NCBI RefSeq assembly: GCF_007855645.1
Contig: NZ_CP042261.1
Location: 1,158,501 to 1,222,500, forward strand
Reading direction: 5' to 3'
Origin: Qingshengfaniella alkalisoli
GTDB taxonomy: Bacteria > Pseudomonadota > Alphaproteobacteria > Rhodobacterales > Rhodobacteraceae
DNA: 64,000 bases
Part shown: in pieces, positions 38,338-48,311 of the stretch
Position numbering within the stretch: position 1 is the stretch's first letter
Layout: each line of letters starts with the position of its first letter
Notes under the pieces: generated by a model
Told to the model about the DNA's origin: nothing
What the model saw: only the letters and a program-made list of their open reading frames with translations
The model's database searches: none
Position numbers and translations under genes: made by a program

Positions 38338-39018
38338 ATGCTGACCAAGAAGCAACTTGATCTGCTCGACCTTATCAATCGTAAAGTTCAGAAAGACGGC
38401 GTGCCTCCGTCTTTCGATGAAATGAAAGAGGCGCTGGATCTGCGATCCAAATCCGGCATTCATAGGTTGATCACCGCTTTGGAAGAACGTGGGTTCATTC
38501 GCCGCCTCGCACACAAAGCCCGCGCAATCGAAATTGTGAAGCTGCCCGAAGCGCTGGAGGGCCGTTCCAATGGCTTCACGCCGCGGGTGATCGAAGGTGA
38601 CAAACCCGCGGTCCCCGCAGCTGCTGCGCAGAACGGAAACCAAGTGCCTCTTCTGGGGCGCATCGCAGCCGGTTTGCCGATTGAAGCAATAAATGACGGT
38701 GCCGACAGTGTAAGTGTCCCTCCGAACATGCTTCGCAATGCCGGCGCACATTATGCGCTGGAAGTGAAAGGTGACTCTATGATCGAGGCGGGCATCAATG
38801 ACGGAGATGTGGTTGTCATCCGCGAAGGGTCGTCTGCAGAGAACGGCGAAATCGTTGTCGCTGTGGTAGAAGGCTATGAAGCCACGCTGAAGCGTTATCG
38901 CAAACGCGGCAGTACGATTGCACTGGAACCCGCGAATGCGTCCTATGAAACCCGGATGTTCCGTGAGGATCAGGTTGAAGTGCAGGGGAAGCTTGTCGGC
39001 TTGATCCGGACCTACTGA
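38338..39018 (+). CDS. lexA: LexA SOS repressor
   Basis: A 226-residue repressor and self-cleaving peptidase. The winged-helix N-terminus begins [20 protein letters not shown]. The cleavage site is Ala111-Gly112 (RIAAGLP), the nucleophile Ser147 (GDSMIEAGI) and the general base Lys185 (EATLKRYRK). The ATG at 38338 is preferred, as the N-terminal MLTKKQ is conserved; an in-frame ATG at 38314 lies past the SOS box and is less likely. It is autoregulated through the operator at 38288. It converges on comEC with a seven-base overlap of coding ends. Confidence 0.97.
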   Translation: MLTKKQLDLLDLINRKVQKDGVPPSFDEMKEALDLRSKSGIHRLITALEERGFIRRLAHKARAIEIVKLPEALEGRSNGFTPRVIEGDKPAVPAAAAQNGNQVPLLGRIAAGLPIEAINDGADSVSVPPNMLRNAGAHYALEVKGDSMIEAGINDGDVVVIREGSSAENGEIVVAVVEGYEATLKRYRKRGSTIALEPANASYETRMFREDQVEVQGKLVGLIRTY

Positions 39019-41186
39019 TTGCTCGCACTGACCTGACCGATCTGCTCGAAAACCCCGTAAACAACTTCAAGGGCAGCGAGGGCGTCTTCTGGCGGGGCAG
39101 ATAGAGGGCCCGGATAGACACCCAAGCGGAGCTTCTTTGAGTTCCATAACCGTTCACCGGATGCGATGCGGCTAGAACGTATTATCCAGCCCGGCCCGTC
39201 TTTTGTGACCGAGAGCGCCCCTGTCGCGTTAAAGCTGTCCGGCGCAAGAAGCTGCGGACAATCCAATTGTCGATCCGGAACGTCAGCCGAGATGGTCAGA
39301 CCTTCAGGACATTCAACCAGTCCCCGCGCTTTTCCTGGTGTCAGAACAGTTACGTGAATATCCCCAAGAAATAGCCGGCCCTTGGGCTTTGCCCGCGCCG
39401 ATGCCTCACGCTGACCGGCCGCGTCCCCATCATTTTCCAACCATTCTGACGCCGCAAACCCATCGCCTCTCGGTTTGCTCAGCACGCGTCCTTCGTTGCC
39501 GGCAAGCCCCACGAGTCCACCGCTCGGGCTGATCAACATGTCGGGTCTTTGAGAACCGAGCCAAAGACTCGCAGCAACCGACAACATGATCGCGCCGACC
39601 AATCGCAGCCAGCCCATCGAGATCACAACACCCACCGCACCCAAACCGATCAAGGGCAGCACATTCGCCGGTGGGGCCACAATCTTCCTGACCCCGCCCG
39701 ACCAATCTGCCACCCAGGACGCGCTGAAAAATATCCAGTCGATACCCAGCCCCATGATCGCGAAAGGCCATCTTTCCAATCCTAGCGGTGCAAGCAGGAA
39801 CGCAAGCAGGCCCGCAGGCATAACAATGGTGCCCATCACCGGAACCGCCAGCAGGTTCGCCAACAGCCCATACCTTGCCATCTGATTGAAATGCGCCGCC
39901 GCAATAGGAGCTGTCGCAAGCCCTGCGATCACGGAGGTAACCACCAGGGTCAATACGGGCCACAGCCATTTGGGCACATGAGAACGGTCGATTTTTTTCA
40001 TACCGGAGAAGGCCCAGATCAGCGCCGTTGTCGCAGCAAACGACATCTGAAACCCCGGACTCAAAAGCGTCTCCGGAAACAACACCAGAACGATGATCGC
40101 GGCCAATGCAACCGCGCGCAACGTGATTGCCTTACGGTCCAGAAGTACGGCGGCGAGCATCACCGAAACCATGATGAACGCCCTTTGCGTCGCGATGCTG
40201 CCACCAGACAGAAGCAGGTAGAGGGACGCGCAGAAGAAGGCGCCGACCGCCGCACATTTCTTCGCGTTCACCCGTAACGCCAATGGCGGCAGGATCGCGA
40301 TCGCCGTGCGCAATGCCGCGAACACCACGCTCGTCAGAAGCCCCATATGCAGCCCTGAAATTGCCAGAAGATGCGCGAGATTGGTTGCGCGCATGGTTTC
40401 CGTGCTTTTCTGGTCCAACGAAGATCGGTCCCCCGTGAGGACTGCCGCGGCGAATGCTCCCGTCTGTCCCGACAAGTGGCTTTGCACCCATGCGGACAAC
40501 GCCGTTCGCACTCCGAATACCCTGATCCGCCAACTTATTTCCGCCGGAACGATCCGGACGACCGGGTTGCGGCTGTAGCCCACTGCACCCAATCTGTCGA
40601 ACCACGCGTGACGCTGAAAATCGAACCCACCCGGCTCCACCGGGCCTTCAGGAGCCGACAGATGCCCGGTCGTCGCCACGCGCCAACCCGGCTGGAGGAC
40701 ACCAACGGGAACGAACCCATGCAACGACACCCGCACCTTGTCAGGGATGCGCGAGATGGGCGTGTTTTCAAGATACACTTGGTCCAAGGTGATCCGCAGT
40801 TTGTCACTGCCTGATCGGTCGATCTCGATCAGGCGCCCCTCTATCGGGCCGAAATAGCGAAACCCAAGAACCGGACCTGCAACCTGATGGGCACGCGCGC
40901 CCGTCAAAGCGACCCCGACCAACACCAGCGCCAACGCGTAAAGCAGAGGCCCTGTCGTTTCATCGGCATAACGAGCGCCAAGCACCAACGCAGCCGCTGT
41001 CAGCGCGAGAAAAGTCAGAACCGCCGGCGCAAGTTCATTCGGCAGTCGGAAATAAAGCCCGATCCCGGTCGCAAGAAAAACCGGCACCCACAACAGAAGC
41101 CGCCCCCGCTGAAGAGCGATGGTCCGAACAGGGCTGATCGATTGCAGCAATTGAAGCTCCGGGTGATCTTGCCACCAAGTCTTCAT
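39012..41186 (-). CDS. comEC: ComEC/Rec2-family DNA uptake channel protein
   Basis: A 724-residue membrane protein with an N-terminal DUF4131 region, an OB-fold-like segment ([20 protein letters not shown]), the Competence domain beginning [18 protein letters not shown], and about ten transmembrane helices. The C-terminal part is soluble but shows no metallo-beta-lactamase HxHxDH motif, so the nuclease-like domain of ComEC from Bacillus is missing or replaced. It would carry single-stranded DNA across the inner membrane. Start ATG 41186 follows a TTG that could be used instead. lexA converges on it. Confidence 0.9.
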   Translation of the reverse strand: MKTWWQDHPELQLLQSISPVRTIALQRGRLLLWVPVFLATGIGLYFRLPNELAPAVLTFLALTAAALVLGARYADETTGPLLYALALVLVGVALTGARAHQVAGPVLGFRYFGPIEGRLIEIDRSGSDKLRITLDQVYLENTPISRIPDKVRVSLHGFVPVGVLQPGWRVATTGHLSAPEGPVEPGGFDFQRHAWFDRLGAVGYSRNPVVRIVPAEISWRIRVFGVRTALSAWVQSHLSGQTGAFAAAVLTGDRSSLDQKSTETMRATNLAHLLAISGLHMGLLTSVVFAALRTAIAILPPLALRVNAKKCAAVGAFFCASLYLLLSGGSIATQRAFIMVSVMLAAVLLDRKAITLRAVALAAIIVLVLFPETLLSPGFQMSFAATTALIWAFSGMKKIDRSHVPKWLWPVLTLVVTSVIAGLATAPIAAAHFNQMARYGLLANLLAVPVMGTIVMPAGLLAFLLAPLGLERWPFAIMGLGIDWIFFSASWVADWSGGVRKIVAPPANVLPLIGLGAVGVVISMGWLRLVGAIMLSVAASLWLGSQRPDMLISPSGGLVGLAGNEGRVLSKPRGDGFAASEWLENDGDAAGQREASARAKPKGRLFLGDIHVTVLTPGKARGLVECPEGLTISADVPDRQLDCPQLLAPDSFNATGALSVTKDGPGWIIRSSRIASGERLWNSKKLRLGVYPGPLSAPPEDALAALEVVYGVFEQIGQVSASNQ

Positions 41187-41196
41187 CAATCATGGT

Positions 41197-41215
41197 TTCC
41201 GATTTCTTAACGGAA
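41197..41215. promoter_or_regulatory. Palindromic motif between comEC and gltX
   Basis: TTCCGATTTCTTAACGGAA is an imperfect palindrome (TTCCG-N9-CGGAA) that begins 11 bases ahead of the comEC start. Arms, spacing and most loop bases match the motif ahead of the pirin gene at 21988-22006. Confidence 0.35.
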
Positions 41216-41305
41216 GCCACTTGCGGGGCCGGAATCGCACGGCGCGACCCTTTACGGACCAAGGGCCGCAGTCTAATCATTGCGCGAAATTCCAAGGAGC
41301 CAGAA

Positions 41306-42709
41306 ATGACCGATCAACAGGTTGTCACCCGTTTTGCCCCATCTCCCACCGGATACCTGCATATCGGCGGGGCACGGACGGCGCTGTTCAACTGGCTCTA
41401 TGCGCGTGGGCGCGGCGGCAAGTTTCTGTTACGGATCGAAGACACCGACCGGGCCCGGTCGACCCCTGAAGCGACCCAAGCCATTCTGGACGGCATGTCA
41501 TGGCTGCGCCTTGATCATGACGGCGACGTGATCAGCCAGTTTGAACGTGCGAACCGACATGCGGAGGTCGCGCACCAGATGCTGGATGCGGGCCACGCCT
41601 ACAAGTGTTTCTCGACACAGGAAGAAATCGCCGCCTTCCGCGAACAAGCCCGTGCAGAAGGCCGTTCCACCCTGTTCCAGTCACCTTGGCGCGATGCCGA
41701 CCCGTCGACCTTCCCTGACGCCCCATACGTCATTCGCCTTAAGGCCCCTCGCGACGGCGAAACGGTGATCGAAGATCAGGTTCAGGGCGCTGTTACCTGG
41801 AAAAACGACCAGCTGGACGACATGATCTGCCTGCGCTCGGACGGCACGCCGACCTACATGCTCGCCGTCGTCGTCGACGATCACGATATGGGCGTCACCC
41901 ATGTGATACGCGGCGACGATCATCTGGCCAATGCCGCCCGCCAGATTCTTGTTTACAACGCGATGGGATGGGATGTACCGGTTTTCGCTCATATCCCACT
42001 GATCCATGGCCCCGACGGCAAGAAACTGTCCAAGCGGCACGGCGCTCTTGGCGTCGAGGAATACCGCGCGATGGGCTATCCGGTTGAAGGGATGCGCAAC
42101 TATCTGACCCGACTCGGTTGGAGCCACGGCGATGACGAGGTGTTCACCACGGAGCAGGCCTTGGAATGGTTCGGATTCGACGGAATTGGCAAGTCTCCGG
42201 CCCGTTTTGACTTCAAAAAACTGGAAAATATCTGTGGTCAGCATATCGCCATGACGGATGATGCTGCACTGCTTGCAGAGATCGAAGACTTTCTGTCCGC
42301 AACTGGTCAGCCGAAGCTAACCGGCGGGCAACAAGAGGGGCTTTCGCGGGCCATGTACTGCCTGAAGGATCGCGCGAAAACAATTCCACAACTTATTGAA
42401 AAAGCATATTTTGTGCTTGCAGATCGCCCACTTGAACTGGATGAGAAATCATCGAAGGCTATCGACGATGTATCCTGCAGTATACTGATAGAATTGACGC
42501 CGCAGCTGCAAAATGCTAGCTGGGAGCGCGAAACGCTGGAGGCTGTCGTCGCTGATGTGGCAGAGCGGAACGGAACAAAGCTTGGCAAGGTCGCGCAACC
42601 ATTGCGTGCAGCGCTTGCCGGTCGCGCCGTTTCACCCAGTGTCTTTGATATGATGCTTGTCATTGGTCGGGATGAAACCATCGCCCGCCTGACGGATGCG
42701 ACCAGCTGA
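41306..42709 (+). CDS. gltX: Glutamate-tRNA ligase
   Basis: A 467-residue class I aminoacyl-tRNA synthetase. The start [20 protein letters not shown] has AAGGAG ahead of it. The HIGH-like motif is HIGGA near residue 18 and the KMSKS-like motif is KKLSKRHG near residue 237. Length is normal for bacterial GltX. The 3' third is more AT-rich than the 5' part. Alphaproteobacteria often have two GltX copies and use one to charge tRNA-Gln for the amidotransferase route; which role this one has is not visible. Confidence 0.96.
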   Translation: MTDQQVVTRFAPSPTGYLHIGGARTALFNWLYARGRGGKFLLRIEDTDRARSTPEATQAILDGMSWLRLDHDGDVISQFERANRHAEVAHQMLDAGHAYKCFSTQEEIAAFREQARAEGRSTLFQSPWRDADPSTFPDAPYVIRLKAPRDGETVIEDQVQGAVTWKNDQLDDMICLRSDGTPTYMLAVVVDDHDMGVTHVIRGDDHLANAARQILVYNAMGWDVPVFAHIPLIHGPDGKKLSKRHGALGVEEYRAMGYPVEGMRNYLTRLGWSHGDDEVFTTEQALEWFGFDGIGKSPARFDFKKLENICGQHIAMTDDAALLAEIEDFLSATGQPKLTGGQQEGLSRAMYCLKDRAKTIPQLIEKAYFVLADRPLELDEKSSKAIDDVSCSILIELTPQLQNASWERETLEAVVADVAERNGTKLGKVAQPLRAALAGRAVSPSVFDMMLVIGRDETIARLTDATS

Positions 42710-42789
42710 GGCCGGCATGCGCTGGCCCGGCTTTACGATTACCCTCGAACCGTGTGCGCTCGTCGTACCGGTCGGCAACGGAGGACCTG

Positions 42790-44094
42790 ATGCCTGACAC
42801 ATCTCAATCCACACGCACTGCCACGCTGTCTTTTGACGACAAGACACTGGACCTGCCGATCTATTCCCCGACGCTGGGACCGGACGTAATCGATGTAAGC
42901 AAGCTCTACGCCCAAGGCGGCGTGTTCACCTATGACCCGGGCTTCACATCGACCGCATCGTGCGATTCGACGATCACCTTCATTGACGGCGGTCAGGGGC
43001 AGTTGCTGCACCGCGGCTATCCGATCGACCAGCTTGCCGAGAAATCCCACTATCTCGAAGTCTGCTATCTTCTGCTTTACGGCGAACTTCCGACCGGCGC
43101 GGAACTGGAAGATTTCGAAAGCCGAGTCACCAAACACACCATGGTGCATGAACAGATGCACCGCTTCTTCACCGGCTTCCGCCGTGATGCTCATCCGATG
43201 GCCATCATGACCGGTGTTGTAGGTGCGATGTCGGCCTTCTACCACGACTCCACCGACATCACGGACCCGTGGCAGCGCGAAGTCGCGGCGATCCGTATGG
43301 TCGCCAAGCTGCCGACGATCGCGGCAATGGCCTATAAATACTCCGTCGGTCAGCCCTTCGTCTATCCGCGCAACGATCTGGATTACTCCGCGAACTTCTT
43401 GCGTATGTGCTTTGCGGTTCCCGCCGAGGAATTTGAGGTCAACCCGATCCTCAGCCGCGCGATGGACCGGATCTTCATCCTGCATGCCGACCACGAACAG
43501 AACGCATCGACCTCAACCGTGCGCCTGGCTGGCTCATCGGGTGCAAACCCGTTCGCCTGTATTGCGGCCGGGATTGCCTGCCTGTGGGGGCCAGCCCATG
43601 GCGGCGCAAACCAGGCTTGTCTGGAAATGCTGCGTGAAATCGGCAGCGTGGACCGTATCCCGGAATACATCGCGCGCGCGAAGGACAAGAACGATCCGTT
43701 CCGCCTGATGGGTTTCGGTCACCGCGTCTACAAGAACTTCGACCCGCGCGCGAAGGTGATGAAGCAGTCGGCCGACGAAGTTCTGGAACTACTGGGTGTC
43801 GAAAACAACCCCACATTGCAAGTTGCCAAGGAACTGGAGAAGCAGGCGCTGGACGATGATTACTTCGTCAGCAAGAAGCTGTTCCCGAATGTCGATTTCT
43901 ATTCTGGCATTATCCTGGAGGCGATGGGCTTCCCGACCTCGATGTTCACCCCGATCTTCGCGCTATCGCGCACTGTCGGTTGGATTTCCCAGTGGAAGGA
44001 AATGATCGGCGATCCGAACCAGAAAATCGGCCGTCCGCGTCAGCTCTATATGGGGGCTACCGAACGCGACTATGTTGATGTCGAAAACCGCTAG
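42790..44094 (+). CDS. gltA: Citrate synthase
   Basis: A 434-residue type II (hexameric, Gram-negative style) citrate synthase that condenses oxaloacetate and acetyl-CoA. The start is at 42790, preceded by GGAGGACCTG. Catalytic histidines lie in [16 protein letters not shown] and [18 protein letters not shown], and the catalytic Asp in [11 protein letters not shown]. The N-terminal beta-strand domain ([33 protein letters not shown]) marks the NADH-sensitive large form. It is followed by a strong terminator. Confidence 0.97.
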   Translation: MPDTSQSTRTATLSFDDKTLDLPIYSPTLGPDVIDVSKLYAQGGVFTYDPGFTSTASCDSTITFIDGGQGQLLHRGYPIDQLAEKSHYLEVCYLLLYGELPTGAELEDFESRVTKHTMVHEQMHRFFTGFRRDAHPMAIMTGVVGAMSAFYHDSTDITDPWQREVAAIRMVAKLPTIAAMAYKYSVGQPFVYPRNDLDYSANFLRMCFAVPAEEFEVNPILSRAMDRIFILHADHEQNASTSTVRLAGSSGANPFACIAAGIACLWGPAHGGANQACLEMLREIGSVDRIPEYIARAKDKNDPFRLMGFGHRVYKNFDPRAKVMKQSADEVLELLGVENNPTLQVAKELEKQALDDDYFVSKKLFPNVDFYSGIILEAMGFPTSMFTPIFALSRTVGWISQWKEMIGDPNQKIGRPRQLYMGATERDYVDVENR

Positions 44095-44116
44095 CAAGGC
44101 GATGTAGCAACGCACG

Positions 44117-44143
44117 AAGCCGCCCTTACCATGGGCGGCTTTT
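44117..44143 (+). terminator. Rho-independent terminator of gltA
   Basis: AAGCCGCCC and GGGCGGCTT form a 9-bp stem around a 7-base loop, followed by TTTTCT. It stands 22 bases after the gltA stop. Confidence 0.85.
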
Positions 44144-44234
44144 CTGTCGCATGGTCCGGGGAATTCGACTCGCCGCCTTTGGCGACATGTGATTTTATTC
44201 GCGGGCGCCCTGACCACGGCCAAGAAAGGATGCC

Positions 44235-44732
44235 ATGAAAAGCTTTGTCCCCGGCCCCGACACTCAAAAGGCGTTTCGCGAGGCGTTGGGACAGTTCGCT
44301 ACCGGCGTTACGGTCGTGACGACAAACAGCCCGGATGGACCGATCGGCATCACGGCAAACAGCTTTGCGAGCGTATCGCTCAACCCGCCACTGGTTCTGT
44401 GGTCACCAGCCAAGGCGTCGGCGCGCTATGACGTGTTCGCAATGGCGGAAAGGTTCGCGATTCACATCATGGCCTCGGACCAACTGGATATCGTCCGGGG
44501 CTTTGCCCGCAATCCCGATTTCTTCGACGGGTTATCATGGAACCCCGATGAGGCTGGCGTGCCGCTGATTGACGACTGCTTGGCACGTTTCGACTGTGCC
44601 AAGGAAAGCCAGATGGATGGCGGCGATCATCTGGTCATTCTGGGCCGGGTCCTTCAGGCATCACACCGCACCGGTGCGCCGCTTCTGTTCGCACGAGGTC
44701 AGTTTGGACAATTCAATCTGTTGGACGGCTAG
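44235..44732 (+). CDS. Flavin reductase-like protein
   Basis: A 165-residue protein of the flavin reductase domain family (HpaC/RutF-like), which reduce FMN or FAD with NAD(P)H for a partner monooxygenase or carry flavin themselves. The N-terminal FREALGQFATGVTVVTTNSPDG and GITANSFASVSLNPPLVLW are the family signature; later ILGRVLQA and GAPLLFARGQFG complete the barrel. No partner monooxygenase gene is adjacent. It converges on the minus-strand membrane gene with a four-base overlap. Confidence 0.92.
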   Translation: MKSFVPGPDTQKAFREALGQFATGVTVVTTNSPDGPIGITANSFASVSLNPPLVLWSPAKASARYDVFAMAERFAIHIMASDQLDIVRGFARNPDFFDGLSWNPDEAGVPLIDDCLARFDCAKESQMDGGDHLVILGRVLQASHRTGAPLLFARGQFGQFNLLDG

Positions 44733-45571
44733 GAGTTCTCACGCGGGAGAACCATCGCGATCATCGCCATGGCGCACCCCACCAACGCCAGGATTTGCGA
44801 GGGCCCCAGCGTCGCAAGTTCGGCAGGAGCAAACTGCACAGCGGCCATGACAACGGCAGAAAGAAGTACCGGACCGTAGATCGTCACTGCCCCGCCCAGA
44901 TGGACCACACACAGCACCGCCGCAGCAACGATTGCCAGTTTTGTCGTATCAATATCCACCGGATACCCCCAGAGCGCCCAGATCAAGCCAGCAGTCGAGG
45001 TCAGCGCCGCCCCCAGCAAATGTGCGGCGAGCGCGACGGAATCAGACTGCCTCGGGCGGCACAACATGGCGAGGCCGACCAGACTTCCCGCGACGACGAC
45101 CGGCAATTGCTCATCTGTCATGCCTTCAGGCAAAACAAAGAACTCCGATATATCGCGGGCAGTATTCTGCGGCAGCGCGATCAAGCAGAATAATGCAAGG
45201 GCCGACGCCGACAGAAGCGTGAAGGCCGCATTTCCAACGCCCCGTGTCAACGCCCAGACGGCAAAGGCTATAACGATACTCAGCCCTATCGGAGCAACCA
45301 CACCCCAAACCGTCCCTGCCGCGACCTGATCGGGTGCGATCATTCCGACCGAGGACCCTATCACAAGGTAGATCACGTGCGCCGGGTCGATACGTTGTCT
45401 GTTGGTCGCAAGATCATACCCGGCCACCAATAGCACGGCGCAGGATATCTGTAGCGCGGACTGGACGTTCAACAGATCCGGCCGGAAGATTGGCATCACC
45501 ACGACCAACACAACGACGGCGACAGCCATCAAGCGTCTAATCAGGTGGATAGGCGAAGGGGGTCGAGTCAT
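44729..45571 (-). CDS. Divergent LivM-like membrane protein
   Basis: A 280-residue integral membrane protein with about eight to nine helices. Parts recall the branched-chain amino acid permease LivM: a GYDLATN segment where LivM has its first conserved loop, and HLGGAVTIYGPVLLSAVVMA near the C-terminus like the LivM GGxGTxxGP motif. The usual cytoplasmic coupling loop that contacts the ATPase is shortened (RPRQSDSVALAAHLLGA). Its start overlaps the upstream gene by four bases. With the two upstream genes it forms a transporter-like operon that has no binding protein. Substrate and direction unknown. Confidence 0.7.
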   Translation of the reverse strand: MTRPPSPIHLIRRLMAVAVVVLVVVMPIFRPDLLNVQSALQISCAVLLVAGYDLATNRQRIDPAHVIYLVIGSSVGMIAPDQVAAGTVWGVVAPIGLSIVIAFAVWALTRGVGNAAFTLLSASALALFCLIALPQNTARDISEFFVLPEGMTDEQLPVVVAGSLVGLAMLCRPRQSDSVALAAHLLGAALTSTAGLIWALWGYPVDIDTTKLAIVAAAVLCVVHLGGAVTIYGPVLLSAVVMAAVQFAPAELATLGPSQILALVGCAMAMIAMVLPRENS

Positions 45572-46461
45572 ACCGATACCTTCCCGTTTGCCGCGCCCAG
45601 CCCGACAGCGCCAACGAGCAGCGCGGAGCAGGCAATCAGACCACCATCAACACGCAGCAATTCGCCAAAGCAGAACACGGCCCCGAACAGTAAGGACGTC
45701 AGTGCGCAAAGTAACATCGACCGCATCCCGCAACTGATGAACGTCATGCCCCCGAGGATTGCCACAATTGACAGGCCAGCATGCGGCGCCGTGCTTGGTG
45801 TCGCATGTAGCAGCGCACCCGCAAGCGCCGCCAGAACACATGACAGGACGAAACCGGCAAGCGCGAAGCGGCCAAGGCGCAGGCCAAACATTCGGGCCAG
45901 TTCGGGGTTGCTCTGCGATGCGCGCATCGTCAGGCGTGGCAAGCGCCAATTTCTGAACAGAAGGAACCCGGCACCGAGCAATGCAGCCGCCGCATAAGGC
46001 GACCATCGCGGTAAAATAAAAGCCTGTTCAAAGTCGAGATCATCCAGCCCCACAGTGGCGATGATCGTAACTGCCAGCAGCGCAAGAGTTCCGCGTCTGA
46101 CATCTGGTTGTAGCGGATGCACGAACAGGGCGAACACAGCGATACCAATCAGCCCGACGGCCAATAGAAGGATCGCCGTGAACGCAACCGGATGGATCAA
46201 GTCCCTCGGCAGGTGCGCGAGCAACACGTCCGGCGCGGTGGCCCCAAGAAGCATAAAGGCCGGAAAAGTCAGATTCACGAGATCAGAGAGCCCGTAGAAG
46301 ATGATCAATCCGGCAGCTAGCAGAAAGACGAGCGACGCAACGGTGATCGCATCAAGCATGCTGCTGCGCCAGATATTGGCGGGCCACAGGCTCCATGCAC
46401 CGCCGAGCGTTGCAGTCAGTAGTATAATAATCAGGATCGCGCTGCCAGTTCTGCCGCTCAT
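45568..46461 (-). CDS. Divergent LivH-like membrane protein
   Basis: A 297-residue membrane protein with about eight helices. The similarity to LivH is clearer than in the next gene: GLIIFYGLSDLVNLTFPAFM resembles the LivH loop after its first helices, and RASQSNPELARMFGLRLGRF matches the LivH cytoplasmic coupling loop (RAxxxNPELAxxxG). A late glycine pair in ILGGMTFISCGM fits too. The start shares one base with the ATPase-like gene stop, and the end overlaps the next gene by four bases. It should form a membrane heterodimer with the next protein. Confidence 0.75.
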   Translation of the reverse strand: MSGRTGSAILIIILLTATLGGAWSLWPANIWRSSMLDAITVASLVFLLAAGLIIFYGLSDLVNLTFPAFMLLGATAPDVLLAHLPRDLIHPVAFTAILLLAVGLIGIAVFALFVHPLQPDVRRGTLALLAVTIIATVGLDDLDFEQAFILPRWSPYAAAALLGAGFLLFRNWRLPRLTMRASQSNPELARMFGLRLGRFALAGFVLSCVLAALAGALLHATPSTAPHAGLSIVAILGGMTFISCGMRSMLLCALTSLLFGAVFCFGELLRVDGGLIACSALLVGAVGLGAANGKVSV

Positions 46462-47270
46462 CAGTGGATCGGCCCCTCTCGCGCGCGAGTTTTCGCATCA
46501 AGGAGGATATTCTCCGCGTCGAGCTTCATTGCAAGCTCAGCAGTGTTTTCGGTTATCAGCAAAGACGTCGATCCGCCCCAATGATCCGCAATCAGAGCAG
46601 ACATTTCGGGTCTCGTTTCGACGGGCAGATTGGACAGTGGATCATCGAGCACAACCAGCTCCGGTTCCCGAAGGGTCGCGATTGCGATGGCCAGCAGCAA
46701 ACGCTCGAAAGGAGGAAGTCCTGAAGCGGCACCGTCAAACCCGCCAAGTCGGTTGAACGCGGTGCCCTCCGGCAAGACCCCGTTGCGCCCGCGCCCGGCC
46801 GACAGCCGCGCCAATCGCAGGTTTTCATCGACCGTCAGATCGTCAAATACACCACCACCGCGCGGGATATAGGCGAACCAACGGCGGATCGTGGTGAAGC
46901 GCGCCCGCGCCCGCAGCTGTGTACCGTCCCACAAGACGCGTCCGGCGGCAGGCTGTTCCAACCCCATTACACAGCGCAGAATGTCACGACCTAGCCCGTC
47001 CGTGTCTCCGAGCAGGGCTGTGCAGTCATTTCGTCCCACTGTAAATGAAAGCGCCTGGTGGCCGGCGATCTGCAGCTCCTCCACCCGCATGCGCGCGATT
47101 GTCCTGCGCCGTTTCGGCGCCGTCCGGTCTTCCAGCGGGCGTATACCGGGGCCTTTCACCGCCTCGCGAATCTTTTCGGGAGAGATGTTCGGTGCGACCG
47201 GAGAACCAGCCGAACGCTCTTTCGCGCGACGCAATGCCAGCGCCAGACGTTCCTGTCCGCTGCTATCCAT
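46461..47270 (-). CDS. LivF/LivG-like ABC ATPase with degenerate nucleotide motifs
   Basis: A 269-residue protein shaped like the ATPase of a branched-chain amino acid transporter, with an extra N-terminal region of about 60 residues rich in basic residues. Start ATG 47270 has GGAGGTGTGC ahead. The P-loop position reads GDTDGLGRD (residues 88-96), so the Walker A lysine is replaced (by alignment with GPNGAGKTT it is glycine). The ABC signature reads ASGLPPFER instead of LSGGEQQ, and Walker B reads LVVLDDP, with Asp210 in place of the catalytic Glu. Regions between (CVMGLEQPAAGRVLWDG, FDDLTVDENLRL) remain family-like. It probably cannot hydrolyse ATP normally. Confidence 0.75.
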   Translation of the reverse strand: MDSSGQERLALALRRAKERSAGSPVAPNISPEKIREAVKGPGIRPLEDRTAPKRRRTIARMRVEELQIAGHQALSFTVGRNDCTALLGDTDGLGRDILRCVMGLEQPAAGRVLWDGTQLRARARFTTIRRWFAYIPRGGGVFDDLTVDENLRLARLSAGRGRNGVLPEGTAFNRLGGFDGAASGLPPFERLLLAIAIATLREPELVVLDDPLSNLPVETRPEMSALIADHWGGSTSLLITENTAELAMKLDAENILLDAKTRAREGPIH

Positions 47271-47404
47271 GCACACCTCCGTCGAACTGAAGGAACATGA
47301 AACCAGCCAGAAAGCCCTGCGAATGGCCCGTCCGATCAAACATCAATACCACCGCTCAAAATACTCTGAACCGCCTGCCACGGCCCAGCTAACAGCCGAT
47401 TCAA

Positions 47405-47420
47405 TAAGAAATTATTCTTA
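47405..47420. promoter_or_regulatory. AT-rich palindrome upstream of Liv-like operon
   Basis: TAAGAAATTATTCTTA has perfect 6-base arms around ATTA, about 135 bases ahead of the ATPase-like gene, and is followed at once by CCTTAGGTTA. It lies in the 240-bp gap downstream of the SIMPL gene, where the operon promoter should be. It is an operator candidate; no regulator is identified. Confidence 0.4.
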
Positions 47421-47510
47421 CCTTAGGTTAGCCAGAGCGGTCCGACAAGGGACAGGCGGATCAAGCTGGTTGGCCGCAGGCATTTCAAGGACGCCCGCGA
47501 CCCAATCACA

Positions 47511-48197
47511 TCAGTCAGCGATATTGACGACGACATTGACGGAGGCAGTGATCCCAACCTCTCCGGCGGCGATGGGCATGCCACCATCTGCCATCGAAGC
47601 CGCACGCATCATCATCTCGGGACGTGGAGACGATTGCGGGTCGGAAATCGACTGGATATCGCCGAGTGTCACGTCCGCAGCCTCGGCATACAGCGCGGCC
47701 TTATCCAGCGCATCCTGAACTGCCGCGCGACGGGCCTCGTCAAGCAAAGCCGCGTCGTTCTGCATCCCAAAGGAAAGGCTATCGAGACGGTTTGCGCCAT
47801 CCTCCGTTACTGCACTGTCCAGAAGCGTGCCAAGGGTGGACAGGTCGCGCACGCGCACAGCGAGTACAGATTGCGCCTCGAAGCCCTGCTCAATCAGATT
47901 GCCCTCATTGTCGCGATCACGCAGCGGCATCAGGTTCAGCGTATCGCTTTGCATATCCCGCGCTTCGACCCCGCTGGCTTCAAGCCGCGCAATCAAGGCG
48001 GCGGACGCCTCTCGCATCTGCGTCATCGCAGCGGCGGCACTGTCGTTTCGCGCCACAACGCCGATGCGTATAGTTGCCATATCAGGGGCAGCAGTGGCTT
48101 CGCCCTGCCCTGACACCATGATCTGGCGTGTGTCTGCCTGCGCCACGGAGAACGCGGAAACGAGCGCGGCGGCCAAGGCTACGGTTTTGAGCGACAT
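47511..48197 (-). CDS. SIMPL-domain (DUF541) periplasmic protein
   Basis: A 228-residue protein with a signal peptide (MSLKTVALAAALVSAFSVAQA) and the SIMPL/DUF541 domain: IMVSGQGEATAAPDMATIRI at the start of the mature protein, SALAVRVRDL-like middle (SVLAVRVRDLSTLGTLLDSA) and GEVGITASVNVVV at the end. Members are periplasmic or outer-surface proteins reported to help in oxidative stress or membrane integrity; function is not settled. AAGGAAC precedes the ATG. It diverges from the large GspL/PilM-like gene. Confidence 0.9.
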   Translation of the reverse strand: MSLKTVALAAALVSAFSVAQADTRQIMVSGQGEATAAPDMATIRIGVVARNDSAAAAMTQMREASAALIARLEASGVEARDMQSDTLNLMPLRDRDNEGNLIEQGFEAQSVLAVRVRDLSTLGTLLDSAVTEDGANRLDSLSFGMQNDAALLDEARRAAVQDALDKAALYAEAADVTLGDIQSISDPQSSPRPEMMMRAASMADGGMPIAAGEVGITASVNVVVNIAD

Positions 48198-48311
48198 ATC
48201 AAGTTCCTTTTTGGCATTGATCCTAACTAAGCAAGATAGGGTGTCTATTCCCGCCGTGGAAACCTGATATAGTGAACGTATTAAACACGTTGATGTGAGT
48301 TCCGCACTGCC

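Noticed and set aside
42709-42755. GCCGG/CCGGC inverted repeat between gltX and gltA as a terminator
   Set aside because: The stem is only five base pairs with a long loop and no T-tract.
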